From Endocalyx cinctus (Eukaryota > Ascomycota > Sordariomycetes > Amphisphaeriales > Apiosporaceae), in contig BCKC01000007.1 in the NCBI GenBank assembly GCA_001600455.1, positions 2,792,019 to 2,856,018 of the forward strand: 64,000 nucleotides of DNA, in the 5' to 3' direction. The position numbers and the translations under genes were made by a program. The first letter of the stretch is position 1. The number at the start of each line of letters is the position of its first letter. Shown in pieces: positions 21,933-33,197 of this stretch. Below the pieces are notes generated by a model. It was given only the letters and a program-made list of their open reading frames with translations, had not been told where the DNA came from and did no database searches.

Positions 21933-22406
21933 CTACCCCTTGAAAGGGACGGGGGAGGGAGATATAGTACATAGCTTAGATGGGATCTGATGGATTTCAA
22001 TAAAGAGAAAACTCTCTGGTCTTAAATAGATAAATATTCTTCTTCGATCTTATCAATGCCCTCCCACGGGATATTGCAGTCTATGCTGTCTACAGTTGGA
22101 AAGATAGAGAAGGAGTATGATGAGGTTCAGGGTTAGGGTTATGAATAGTGTTACCCCACATTTTAAGCTAAGCATTTACTTAAGTAGCGTGCCTAGTGTA
22201 TGTATAGCAGTAGCAGTTGATGCTAAATGCTAAATAGCACACTAAATTCAGTGCTTAACGCGCGACTCGGATGTGACGCGACTTTCGATTCACACCCAAA
22301 ACTAACATCAATCAATTGACTTTGTCGCTCGTGATCAAGTAACATAGCTCTACAAATGAACTTTTGCCCTAGCTAAATTTAATCACCTTTCTCAAATGAA
22401 CCCGTC
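21933..22406. other. Intergenic region
   Basis: 474 bases between two same-strand genes, with short repeats of TGCTAAAT near 22218-22235. No gene is visible. Confidence 0.55.
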
Positions 22407-23343
22407 ATGGCACCTCCGACGATACTCGCCCACAAATCCACGTTTCTAACGGCGCAGACGGTACAGCTATCGCGAGACCTGACGCCGTCAGGAAACTTCC
22501 TATCCTCCGCGAAAAACGGAGAGCAGCAGCACCATTTGCCGGAAAAGGCGATAGACGACGCCCTATACCGACTGAACCACACCTTAAGACAGCACGCCAA
22601 GAGGGTGTACGCCCCGCAGGCGTCTCGACACGTCGCGGAACAGATCGAGCGGCTTTACCTCGATGCGGGGGAGAGGGCCGTCAGGGGTGAAGAGGATGAT
22701 GATAGCGATGAAGAGGAAGAAAGGGATGAGAATGGGGAGACTAGAAGAGGGAGGTTGAGGGTGGGTGTTGATCTTGGTAAGTTTTTTTTTTTTTTTTTCT
22801 CTCTCCCTCCTCTCTTCTATTCTATACATCTTTCTAGGGGGGAAACTGAATACACAAAACTAATCATCCTCCAAAATAAAAAACACAGCCTCGGAAGAAG
22901 CCATCTCCCACCTCCCCCCGACGTGGGACCTCCACCACCCGGCGGAAGCCGAAGCGCGACCCCCCGAAGCGAAGCGGTACGCCGAGCTAGCCTCCGAGCT
23001 GGCCTCCCTCGCGGCGCGTCGCTCCGAGGTCCGATCGCGCGTCGAGAGGTTACGGGCGATGAAGAAAATGCTAGCGCCGCTCGGGGCTACCGACGACGAC
23101 GCGAACGCGGACGCGGACGGGGAAGGTCGGGGAGGGACGGTGGTGCAGCGGAACCTGGTCACTCGCAACGGCGAGGTGGAGAAAGAGCTCGAACGCATGC
23201 GCGTCCTGCTCGTGCGTGTCGCCGGACGCGTGGGACAGCTGCCGGATAGCGCGGAGGGGGAGGAGGATGTCGTGATGGGAGAGGGTTTGGATGTGGAGGC
23301 TTTGCAGAAAGCTAAGGTTGAAAAGTTACTGGATAGTTTCTGA
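22407..23343 (+). CDS. fta4: Kinetochore Sim4-complex subunit Fta4 (CENP-U-like)
   Basis: Component of the inner kinetochore (Sim4/COMA-type complex) acting in the nucleus. Two exons, 22407-22776 and 22889-23343, join to 274 residues. The N-terminal block fits fungal Fta4: FLTAQTVQLSRDL, then NFLSS, then EKAIDDALYRLNHTLRQH, and PQASRHVAEQIERLY. An acidic linker (EEDDDSDEEEERDE) at about residues 97-110 is followed by HLPPTWDL and a long coiled coil (YAELASELASLAARRSEV to LRAMKKMLAPLG). A second coil follows at EKELERMRVLLVRVAGRVGQL, and the protein ends in VEKLLDSF. The intron holds a T-tract of 16 or more bases. The family call comes from remembered conservation of the N-terminal block. Confidence 0.78.
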
Positions 23344-23717
23344 CGAATCGAGAAGACATAAAAAAAGGGTTTGGTTCTGTTGAGTTTTCAAGGCGTTCAG
23401 TGTGGATTAGGCATGCATGGGAACGGGCATTTACATGTGTTTATTATACCCCTCGGTACGGAAAGGAACTTTCAGTAAAGGAATATTGATGCGAAGACCT
23501 CATATTATGCGATACGATAGGCTGGGATTTATCCAAGGCAGCCTCTTAAACTATTGACTATGATATAAAGACCAAAGGACGAAGCAGTTTTGTATAACTA
23601 TGACCAATATACAAACTTGTCAAGGTTGCCTAGCCGTGGCCGATTTTCTTGTCATCCGCAACCCTATAGTCGTCGGAGTGTGCCACGAGTTGTTAACGAA
23701 CTTATCTTTGCCCCTTC

Positions 23718-23898
23718 CTACTTAATAGGATGAGGGAGAAGGAGACGGCGATCATTCCCTCTCCACAGCCGAGCCTTTTCTGTGGTGCGCAGGTGCTTGT
23801 AGGAAATGCAGAACTTTCTGTATCTCTCAAAGTCGTTACCGAGCTTGAGCATCTCCCACTGCGACGTTCACTCTTTCGATACACCGCTCCAGGGTCAT
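23718..23898 (-). pseudogene. Possible frameshifted coding relic
   Basis: From an ATG at 23898 the strand reads MTLERCIERVNVAVGDAQAR and then stops. After a one-base shift it continues with NDFERYRKFCISYKHLRT to a stop at 23718. The two halves together look like a short decayed reading frame. No family is recognised and chance is possible. Confidence 0.2.
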
Positions 23899-24097
23899 TT
23901 TCACTTGCCATTTCCCTAAAGGTTTTTCATGAGCATGGAACGCTTACCGCTGATCTCTACAGCTTTCATTATTGAGGATGCATGCGTCCCAGCCATGACT
24001 TTCCGACTCTCCCGGCTGCCATACTGTAATCTCACAAATATATCCAGCAGCTGACGAGGACCTCCTTGTAGAATCTCATGCGACCCTTCTTCCATAA

Positions 24098-24361
24098 ATG
24101 CTCCTACAGTGTCTTCTGCCCCCGGTTGCTCTCGTCGAAGCTGGGCTCCCCGAGGAACTGTTTATCGTCGACGATCTCGAAAAATCACCCACCGTCGCCG
24201 TGGAAGACGAACCCATAGGCACGTACATTGTCGCCCCACGCGCAGCTTACTTGTATGCGATGAACCGAGTACTCGAACTAATACATATGTGCTTCTACGG
24301 TAAAGTTCAGCCGTACCTGTTTAAAATAGCTGAGACTCATTCATACGTGCGTGGAAATTAG
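24098..24361 (+). CDS. Hypothetical short reading frame
   Basis: An 87-residue frame with a protein-like middle part (PEELFIVDDLEKSP, then GTYIVAPRAAYLYAMNRVLELI). No homolog is recognised, and no splice partner or promoter context supports it. It may be a relic in the gene-poor region. Confidence 0.2.
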   Translation: MLLQCLLPPVALVEAGLPEELFIVDDLEKSPTVAVEDEPIGTYIVAPRAAYLYAMNRVLELIHMCFYGKVQPYLFKIAETHSYVRGN

Positions 24362-26879
24362 GTTTTATATTTGAACGCAACCACATAATGATGGCTTAGT
24401 TAGAAATCTTAGCTTCGCAGATCCATCATATTGTTGCTCACAATCTCAACGTCTTGTCTAACCGGCTTCTTTCTTTTATCCCTAAGTTCATCACCTAAAG
24501 TCGAGTTTGATGCTAGTAGCTTCTTACATGAAAGTGTCGTATACGAGTCCAACTATCAACTCTAAACTGCGAACTCCTTGATCTAACCTGCTCAACCGTA
24601 TATGACCTTGAATATGAGTCATTTTACTGCGAGAAACGCTCGGTTCACTAGAAATGGTCATGTTGACACCGGCTGCATCGTCGCTAATGCTCGTTAATGC
24701 TCGTGAATAACCGACTCTATAAGATGATTCCTTCTGTTACACCGACTATGGAGTTCTGCGCCTTCTTCCATGCTGCACTGTTTCCCCTTCGGATACGCGG
24801 CAGTTTATGAGAAATGACTTGCGGAGTGCTATGTTGTCTTCGAATATCTCGAGAAACAAAGTGCTCTAGGACGGGGCAGACCAAATACTGTTGGTGGTGC
24901 GGTGTATATACTTAAGTTTGACTGATTTGAACACAAGCTTTCGTGAAGACCAAGCCTTGGGTAGAAAGGGGTAATGCATCCTTTTGGAGTTCTTAGTGAT
25001 TGTTGTGTAAAGGCTGAGCTGATGTAAGATCAGTACCCATCTCATAATATCATCAGCCGTGATCGAAAAGATAATCTTCTAATATCGTACCGATCTAGAA
25101 GACGCATATTATAATCCCGTCTTGCTTCAACTATCATGCAACTCTAGATATTGGTGACATGTACCCCTATGAGGTCATTCAAGGGGCTACACATCCACCA
25201 AGGGGAAGCCTGGAAATTCACGAAGAGTCGGATATGGGCACATGATGCATTTTCCACTTCATGCATATCCAGTAAACATAAAGAATGGGTCGGATTTCAG
25301 GAATATTGATATGCCTATACATGATTTGAAAAGCGCGGTTTACGTTGTTGGGCATGAAGGCATTGTCCGGACGGTCCTTTCACCTCGCGATAACACACAA
25401 CAAAGACTACGATTCGGCGTCACGTTATTTTTCTTGGCCACGAGGAGACAGACCTCCGGCCTTCTTCTTCAACGGCCCGTAGATATATATTTCATATCGA
25501 GAAATATATACCGAGCAGAACCTCATCCATTGCTCGTGAACTATGGCGCACATGCACCCCTCACCGGTACCTCTTGCCAATTGTATTAGTAAGGCTCAAA
25601 AACGTTAAGTTCACCTGAAACGACCGCAATGAGAGGAGATAGGTCAAAAAAGAAAGAAAAAGATAAATGATACCCACCTACATCTCGTTTTTGACATCGA
25701 CCAATTAGAAACATTCCGAGTACTTTATCGACCCTATAGTAGTAAGTCAGTCCAGCACGTTCCTAGGAATCCATCCCATGGGTCCGAGGCACGAAAAAAA
25801 AAAAATCCTGCGGGAGAGGTAAGGGACCATGAGGGGACGAATTCGGTATATCGCAGTTCATGACCCATTGGGTTTGTCAGTGTGGAAAAAGTTGTATAGT
25901 CGAATAGACATATACCATCAGGTAAGCCGGGATCATCAGGCACGATTGGTGATGGGCGTCCCAACACCGCATTAGAACGAGTTTTTCTCGAGCGAATCAG
26001 GACCGAGTCTCGAGTAAACATTTCTCTGAGTCAAGCAAAAGGCATGTCCAACAATGTAACGCTGCGGGTATACAGTTTAATATATTTTCTGTAAGGGGTA
26101 AAGCGAGAGCCATAGAGAGAGAGAGAAAAGAATCTGATATTTTTTTTCCCTACCCATCCATCTTTACACTACTTCGAATGTATAGTGAACGGATAACTAA
26201 TATATCTAAACTATCTAACGTACAGAGAGAGATTTGGGGTTCTTTGTGCGTTGTCGTTTTTGACGTTATTGGTAAAACGTTACCCGAACTTCGGTAGTTC
26301 TACCTACCCGAAGACTTTTTAATATGGATGCCTGTCGGGTACTCCTGGCGGGAAATGCTGGCCACATGGCCGGATATATTGAACGACCTATCAGTCGAGC
26401 CAGCTGGCTGGCCTTGCTTTCGACCACCCTCGTCGCGGGCGAGGATGAAGAACTGAATTTTTTCTTTTGTAAAAAAAAATGTGTCCTGATCGAGGTGGTA
26501 TTCCGACTTCTCTCCGATGGCTTTCTACACTAGTGCGTAAACGTTTTTTTCTTTTCTTTTCTTTTTTGGGGGTTAAAAATCAAAAGGAGAGAGTTGTTAT
26601 TTCTTCTTGTCCTACTAGGCACCTAGATAAGCAACCCCGCTAGATCACGGTGATATAATAAAAAAAAAGGGGACGTGAGAAAGTCGGTCTGATGGGATTA
26701 GACGAGTAAATGTGTTGTACGCTGCCACGTCGTGGTACATTGGGCGGGCTCCACGATTTGACGACAGGTTTACTTATCTCATTCTTAGACCTTGACCCTT
26801 GGATTATCATGTTACCAACAAGGAACAAAAGCCGGACGCTGAACGGAGAATTATGTGAGAAATACTCGCATGCTGCAAC

Positions 26880-26903
26880 TTTTTTTTTTTTTTTTTTTTT
26901 TTT
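26880..26903. repeat. Poly-T tract
   Basis: Run of 24 T within AT-rich non-coding DNA. Confidence 0.9.
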
Positions 26904-28260
26904 GGCTTTAATCTACTGTAACTTGTATGTGTACGTGAATACGTCGAGCGCTGCCTTAGGAATTTCCAGATGTCGATTCGCTAAACTTAAGCCGAACCTT
27001 GCTGACGTTTAGGCGAGCATGAATTGAGACGATGAGAAATATGGTCCACAGCATGGCGACCTGTACATTATGTATGCCAGCGCACAGCCCGTGTGTATGT
27101 GTACCTTTTTATTTAGTTTTTGTGCTGTGCATGAAAGTGGCGATTCGATGAACCGTCTATCAATCGTAACCGTGAGACAAGTTTTGATGAGAAAAGAAAA
27201 GAAGTCCATACTATACTAAAGGGGATCGACAAAATAAAAAAGCATGGAAAAGGTGGGGAAGGAAACGAAGAAAAAGATAACCCTAAAAAAATAAACCTCC
27301 AAAAAAGAAAATCAAAAAGAAATCCAGATTTGAATCTAAGATTTTGATTTATGCGTGTTAAGAAAAAAACAGGAACGACGGACTGAGGATTTTGCAGATC
27401 AACGACCGATACGGCGTTCTAGGCTAACAGATGCGTGTCGATCCCTTAAGAAGTTACCGGTTCCTAGGGATTCCCCTCCGATACCCGAATATGCCCTATT
27501 CAGGGATCAAAACCTGAAAAGAAAGCTGATAAGATATAACTGAAAGTGAGATATGAGATAGTTGATGGATGGTATAACAGAATGGGTAAATGTCTTACGT
27601 AGAAAAAAAAATAAAAAAAAAAAACCATCACTCGAGCCTGATATTGAGGCATAAAAAGAGTCTTTCGTCAGTATACACCTATACTAAATAAAAATTTGCG
27701 AAAGAATCGGGGCTTTTGCTCCCAAGCCATGTTCATCCTTTCTCTCTGCTAAACCATTCCGGTATGTTTTGTACTACTAGTGTACCATATCTATTTACGC
27801 AGCGTAACGTGGGCGGTTCCCGGAAACTCTGTTTTCTTTTATTCTTTTTTTTGTGTATGTATACTATTTGGAACTACCTAGTGTTTTTCTAAAAAGGAAC
27901 TTTGGTTTGGTCTCTCTCATCGGCCATACCATATCAACTCGTGTTCGGCGGGAGGGAGAGGTCTTACTATAGATTCGAACCCAAAAAGGGAGGTCCGGCT
28001 GCAATAGGGATAGCCGAGGTTTAAAAAAGGATATGAAACAGAACCCCTGAGATCTTACCTGATGATATTTTAGTGGTCAAATTCAAATTCATCCGAAATA
28101 TCGTACATACACAGGTGTGTTTATTTTATATACACCACATATTGCGATGGAGTTGTAATGTTCGTCCGTCCACTTAGCGAGACACGAGCGCACGTGTCGG
28201 TGTGATTACCTCGAGTTTGAATCTCACCAAAAAAAAAGACTAAATTTGTCTCGTATGATA

Positions 28261-28285
28261 TATCCTGTATCCTGTATCCTGTATT
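28261..28285. repeat. Heptamer tandem repeat TCCTGTA
   Basis: Three consecutive copies at 28263, 28270 and 28277. Confidence 0.85.
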
Positions 28286-29187
28286 ATGTAGCGTAGTATG
28301 TACGATGTTATTATACTGTAGTATATCACTTAACCGTATACTCATGTTGTTCTTTTCGTCGGTTAGGTTACATTGCTCAATACCGCCAGTTCAGCAACAT
28401 TCTGCGGTTAGAAGAATTCATTGGTTCCGGTTGTCTGTTTGTTTGTGGGTGAAGTGCATGAGCTGCAGGTAAACGGGTATACACAAGTTTAGTTTTTAGT
28501 GTAGGGCAGAAAAGCATCCTTTCATGTACGTGAGCATGTAGGTAATGTAGGTACTCGCTGACTCGGTCCCTTATGTAGGTACATTTTACAGAGTGGGCTG
28601 AGTGGGAAGATAAGTGGCGTAGTGGATACTTTAGTGAGCGGATGAGAAAGATTTAGCGAATCGAATCACGGTCTGTTGGTGAGTATATTTGGGGGTTGAA
28701 GAAAAAAAAGACAGCCTTCAACAGCAATCTGCGAGACATTGAAATTTGAAAGGAATTTTCAAAATATCCATACTACGATCCATTTGATTTGTTCTAGGCC
28801 AGGTCCCCCATGTCTTCAGTAAAGAGGATCATCCTCTTTTTTAACTCACCTATTTAGTTTTTGATATTATTTTATTTTAGTTTTATTGTACTTTATTTTA
28901 CTTTATTTCAAAGTCAATCGTCCTTCTCTATCCACTTACGCTGCTCGGGTTGCGCGCCTAATGTGTCCGTATATTTATATACTGTAAGCGCAAGAGTCGA
29001 GGCGCGCGCGCTCGTACCTAGCACCAAGAAAAAAAAAAACTTACAAGCATCTATTTACCAATGATTGTATCTTGGCGTATTCACGTTTTCAATCGGCGTA
29101 TTGATTTCACGACTCTTTTACCTGTGATTTACTATGCATACAAAGTATGTATGTGACCTTGCCATTCTTCCTTTCTTATACTAGCAT

Positions 29188-29214
29188 AGGACAGGACAGG
29201 ACGGGACAGGACGG
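29188..29214. repeat. GGACA/GGACG tandem repeat
   Basis: Five degenerate 5-bp units of the form GGACR in a row. Confidence 0.8.
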
Positions 29215-30423
29215 AGAATTTAAGCTGTAATCTCTAATTTTGGTCACCTCAAGACGACGGCGTACTCGGCATCATGGTATGATAGTATCGCTTTAATAAT
29301 ATCAAATTAGCGTGCAAGAAAAGAATCCACTTTTGAATCAAGTAGACTGAATACGGTAGTATTCACGACAGACTGACAGAAGTCCACGATGGATGTATAT
29401 ATTGGAGGAGCTCGATAATATGTTCCACGGTTTCATCATCCCGGTAAAAGGGTACTTCACCGTTGGGGCGGAGCTACCTGAGGATTACACTGATCCACTA
29501 AATCGCACTAAAGAAGCTATGGAATCTCGCTGTTATCTTCTTCAGTACGCCGAAGTTATAGTACTGTGTAGTATACGAAATAAGCCCTGTTACTTGTTCC
29601 TTGCAGCGAGTGAACTCGATTACTTCTTTTCATTGGTCTCCTTTTCAGATCTTCATGGGATTTTACGAAATAGAGGTTGCCGCGTATTGTTGCTTGCATA
29701 TCACATATATCCTATCACATATACTCTGTATACTTGTTTTTTTTTTTTTTGATTAAAACGTATCTTACGCTAGACGTACACTCTGTCTGTTATGCCAACT
29801 CATCAATCTTGCTTGTTGTTCACTATCAACTCTTCTATCTCTCTCTTTTTGAGGGTATTACCCTTTTTGGTTTATTCTCCGCTTTCTTTACCTGCCTATA
29901 TCACATTTTACACTGCCAGAGCATACCAGTCAAGAATTAATCGCCATCATATAACATGTATTAATCGCCACTCTTTATGCCAGGTACGTAGCAAGACCCG
30001 CCAGATAGAGTATTTAGTGTAGTGTGTAGTAGTATTTATTTGCCTCTTCCAAAGATCTCAGACATAAATGACTGTGCTCCGATGTCTCTCTTAGTCTACC
30101 CAGATCTTATCTTTAGGGAAATTAAAAAGAAATATATGTACAAGTAATTATCTACGTGTAAACCGTACCTATTCCTATTCCTATAATAAACAGACGCCCA
30201 ATGTTACTGTAAGGTCTCATTTTAGCAGTTATCTCACCCCTGCACTAGTAACAAGTTTCATATTTTAGCTCACTGATTTTATTTCCGTATCGGGTTGATA
30301 TCAAATTCTTTGGTTCTCGTCAGTTCAGTTCTTCTTCGCCTTTTTTTCTACACAAACATCCCTGCCCCCCTGTCCTCCTAACCCTCTCTGGGCCTCCCAA
30401 GCTTGGGAAAGGTGGCTAACTCT

Positions 30424-30467
30424 CCTTGTGCCCTTGTCCCTTGTCTCTTGTCCCTTGTCCCTTGTCC
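30424..30467. repeat. Heptamer tandem repeat CCCTTGT
   Basis: CTTGT recurs every 7 bases at 30433, 30440, 30447, 30454 and 30461, preceded by one copy at 8 bases. The array lies about 610 bases upstream of the GH16 start and could be promoter or leader sequence. Confidence 0.85.
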
Positions 30468-31076
30468 GTGATCTCGGCACCTGTGGCCCTTTTCATTCCC
30501 TTGTTTTTCATTTTTGGGTTTGTCATGGGAGTGGATCTTCTCCTTTACAGCACGCCAATGCGACCTGACAAGGTTGATAATGGCCTTAATATATATCCTC
30601 GAGGTAAGCCACCTCTAAAATCTTGTTGTTGCACCTACACTTCGCTCCGCGTCCAGCATTCTTTCTTTATTTGCGTTCTTCATACTTTATATTCACACTC
30701 TTTTCTCTTCCGTCTTGCTAGCCGAGTATATACCACATTCTTTTTTATTTATTTATATATACATCTTGAGTCATCGCTTCTATCCTCTTCAGCAAGCCTC
30801 TGACCTTTTTCATTCCTTTCCCCACATATTCGCTAGTTACCTGCAAGACAGGCTTTTTTGATTCATCCTTTCTCGAAGAATCCTCAGTTACGATCTTCAC
30901 TCTCACGGCTTAGTCCACGTTCACTTCACTACCTTGCTACTGTGTAGATCTATCTTTAAAAAAAAAAAAAAAAAAAGCTCAAGAAGAAGCATAAAACCCA
31001 CTCGCATACATCCATACCCACACATTACAGTCATTAGTACTATCTGAATATATCACATAAAAAAAAACATATCAAA

Positions 31077-32003
31077 ATGCGTTTCCAAAGCACTGTCTAC
31101 GCTGTCCTCCCCAGCCTCGCGGCCGCCATCGCCCCTCCCACCATCGACGGGATGACCCTCCTCTTCTCGGACGCCTTCGAGGGCTCGGCCGGGTCCTCGC
31201 CCAAGAGCTCCGTCTGGAACATCATGGACGCGATCAACACCAACAACGAGGTCCAGACGTACACGACCTCGAACAGCAACCTCCAGGTCTCGGGCGGGGA
31301 CACGCTCCAGTTCGTGCCGCGCGTCTCGCCCATCGGCCTCTGGACCTCGAGCCGGATCGAGTCGCAGGCCTCGTGGACGCCCGAGGCCGGCAAGGTCATG
31401 CAGGTGCAGGCGAGCATCCTCCAAGGCGACAACGCGGCCGCGAACAAGCAAGGGATCTGGCCGGCCTTCTGGCTCGTCGGCGACGCCATGCGCCACGGCA
31501 CCGAGTGGCCCCTGGCCGGCGAGATCGACATCATGGAGCAGGTCAACGGCCTGCCGACCGCCTACGGCACCGTCCACTGCGGTACCTTGCCGGGCGGGCC
31601 CTGCGACGAGCCCAACGGCCGCGCCGGCACCGTCGCCATGCCCGAGACGGGCTTCCACACCTGGTCCGTCCGCATCGACCTCACCAACGACGACTGGACC
31701 CAGCAGACCATCTCGTGGCAGCTCGACGGCGCTACCTTCAACTCCATCTCCGGAGAGCAGCTCGGCGACCAGGCGATCTGGTCCACCCTCGCCCACAGCC
31801 CCATGTACATGATCCTCAACCTCGCCGTCGGCGGCGACTGGCCCGGTGTTCCCAACTCTGTATGTTCCTCTTTTCTTTTCTTTTCTTTTTAATATTCACG
31901 ATAATGAAATATAATGTACTAATATTGTATTCTTTCGCAGGCTACTCTTGGTGGTTACGGATCCATGATGGAGGTCGAATACGTTGCCGTTTACACGTCG
32001 TAA
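31077..32003 (+). CDS. Secreted GH16 endo-beta-glucanase
   Basis: Glycoside hydrolase family 16, acting on beta-1,3 or mixed beta-1,3-1,4 glucans outside the cell. Two exons, 31077-31859 and 31941-32003, join to 281 residues. Residues 1-18 form a signal peptide (MRFQSTVYAVLPSLAAAI). The catalytic motif GEIDIMEQ is intact with nucleophile Glu, assisting Asp and acid/base Glu. GIWPAFWLVG, YGTVHCG, WSVRIDL and LNLAVGGDWPG are family strands. The last exon supplies MEVEYVAVYTS, the final strand. The coding exons are strongly GC-rich against an AT-rich surrounding. No carbohydrate-binding module or GPI signal is seen, so it should be freely secreted. Confidence 0.93.
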
Positions 32004-33197
32004 AAGACGGAAACATTCAGGACAACATTTCGATTTCACGTCACGAATTCTACTTTTTTTTTATAAAACGATACGAAAAACAAATAACAAAAAAAAAGCT
32101 ACTACCAATACTAGAGTCTGGGCGGGGAGTGTATATACAAGGGCCGGCGTTCAGTTCAAAGAGATGAATTGGGAAAAATCTGTTTTATATGGAAGGAAGG
32201 GGGAGGTTATTAATAATGAAGATTATTATGACCTTCTGGGGGAGTTGCTATATTTATTTTTTTTACGTTTGAGATACCTCTTTGATATATTCTTCTCACT
32301 AGATTCGCGTGTTTTACACGTCCGCTTCTAGTATGCCTCGATCGAAAAAAAGAAAGGGCGCAGCGCATGGAAATTTACACGTTTCGAAACAAGACAACAT
32401 TGGCCAAGAAAAAAAAAAGGGGTGACTCGTTTTTTTCTGCCGTCATTCCAGAAGACTTGTTGGAGAAATGAAGAAAAACATGTGCTGGACAAAAAAAAAA
32501 AAAAAAAAACGCCTAGAGGCAATTATTATTTATATACATATACTTTAGATATGCATACGAATGAAACGACTTTACTCTCGTCTACATGAATACATATATG
32601 TTTATTGTGCTTATCATCATCTTACCTTTCTCAAAACCCATATGAATCTCGTGTAGCGTATGCCTCTGCTCTGTAGATCGACCAACTTGCCGGACCAGGA
32701 TAAACCCTCAAGAACTGCGTTTTATTTATGAACATATATATATTCATAGTCGTCTTTACCATTCTCACGAATAGATTTACTGCTTCCAACGGGTTTCAAC
32801 ACCCGTCTTTATACAGACACATATGACTTCTTTTAAAGTTTGAACCGCGTACGAGACAAAATTTTAGAACCACCTAATCTCCCATCTTTTTCAAACCTTT
32901 TTTTTCTTAACTGTAATTATATTAAAAATATCAGATTGATGAAGAAACCAAAGAATATTAGACGTTCAAAACAAAACCAGAATTGATCCGAACTATCGCG
33001 AGTAAATGTACGTATGTATTTATTCATGTATATTATATACCCATTAAAAGTAGAATAGAGACTATTAAGACACTACCCAATATCATACCATTTACCTGAC
33101 CGAGCCCACAGGTTAGATCATGATTATATCGCAGCTTAGACATCCGCGTCCTACGAGTAAATATCCTTCTCTTCCCTTCGTTTCCTTTCCAATCCCT
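32004..33197. other. Convergent intergenic region
   Basis: About 1.2 kb of AT-rich DNA with several A/T homopolymers, between the 3' ends of the GH16 and permease genes. The last bases may belong to the permease's 3' exon, whose end is uncertain. No gene is visible. Confidence 0.5.

Larger units (their letters stand above)
23344..31076. other. Gene-poor region, 7.7 kb
   Basis: No intact gene is supported over this stretch. It is AT-rich with many homopolymer tracts and small tandem repeats (28261-28285, 29188-29214, 30424-30467, T-tract at 26880-26903). Weak coding-like signals occur only near 23718-23898 and 24098-24361. The last kilobase is pyrimidine-rich and likely the promoter and 5' leader of the GH16 gene. 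Confidence 0.5.

Noticed and set aside
25242..25589. 115-residue plus-strand frame in the gene-poor block
   Set aside because: Composition is not coding-like, and no homology or splice context is visible.
28190..28240. tRNA-like B-box (GAGTTTGAATCTC)
   Set aside because: No acceptor stem, anticodon arm or A-box could be built around it on either strand.
31053..31796. 247-residue open frame antisense to the GH16 gene
   Set aside because: Same effect: low-complexity Gly/Arg/Asp/Val composition produced by codon bias on the other strand.
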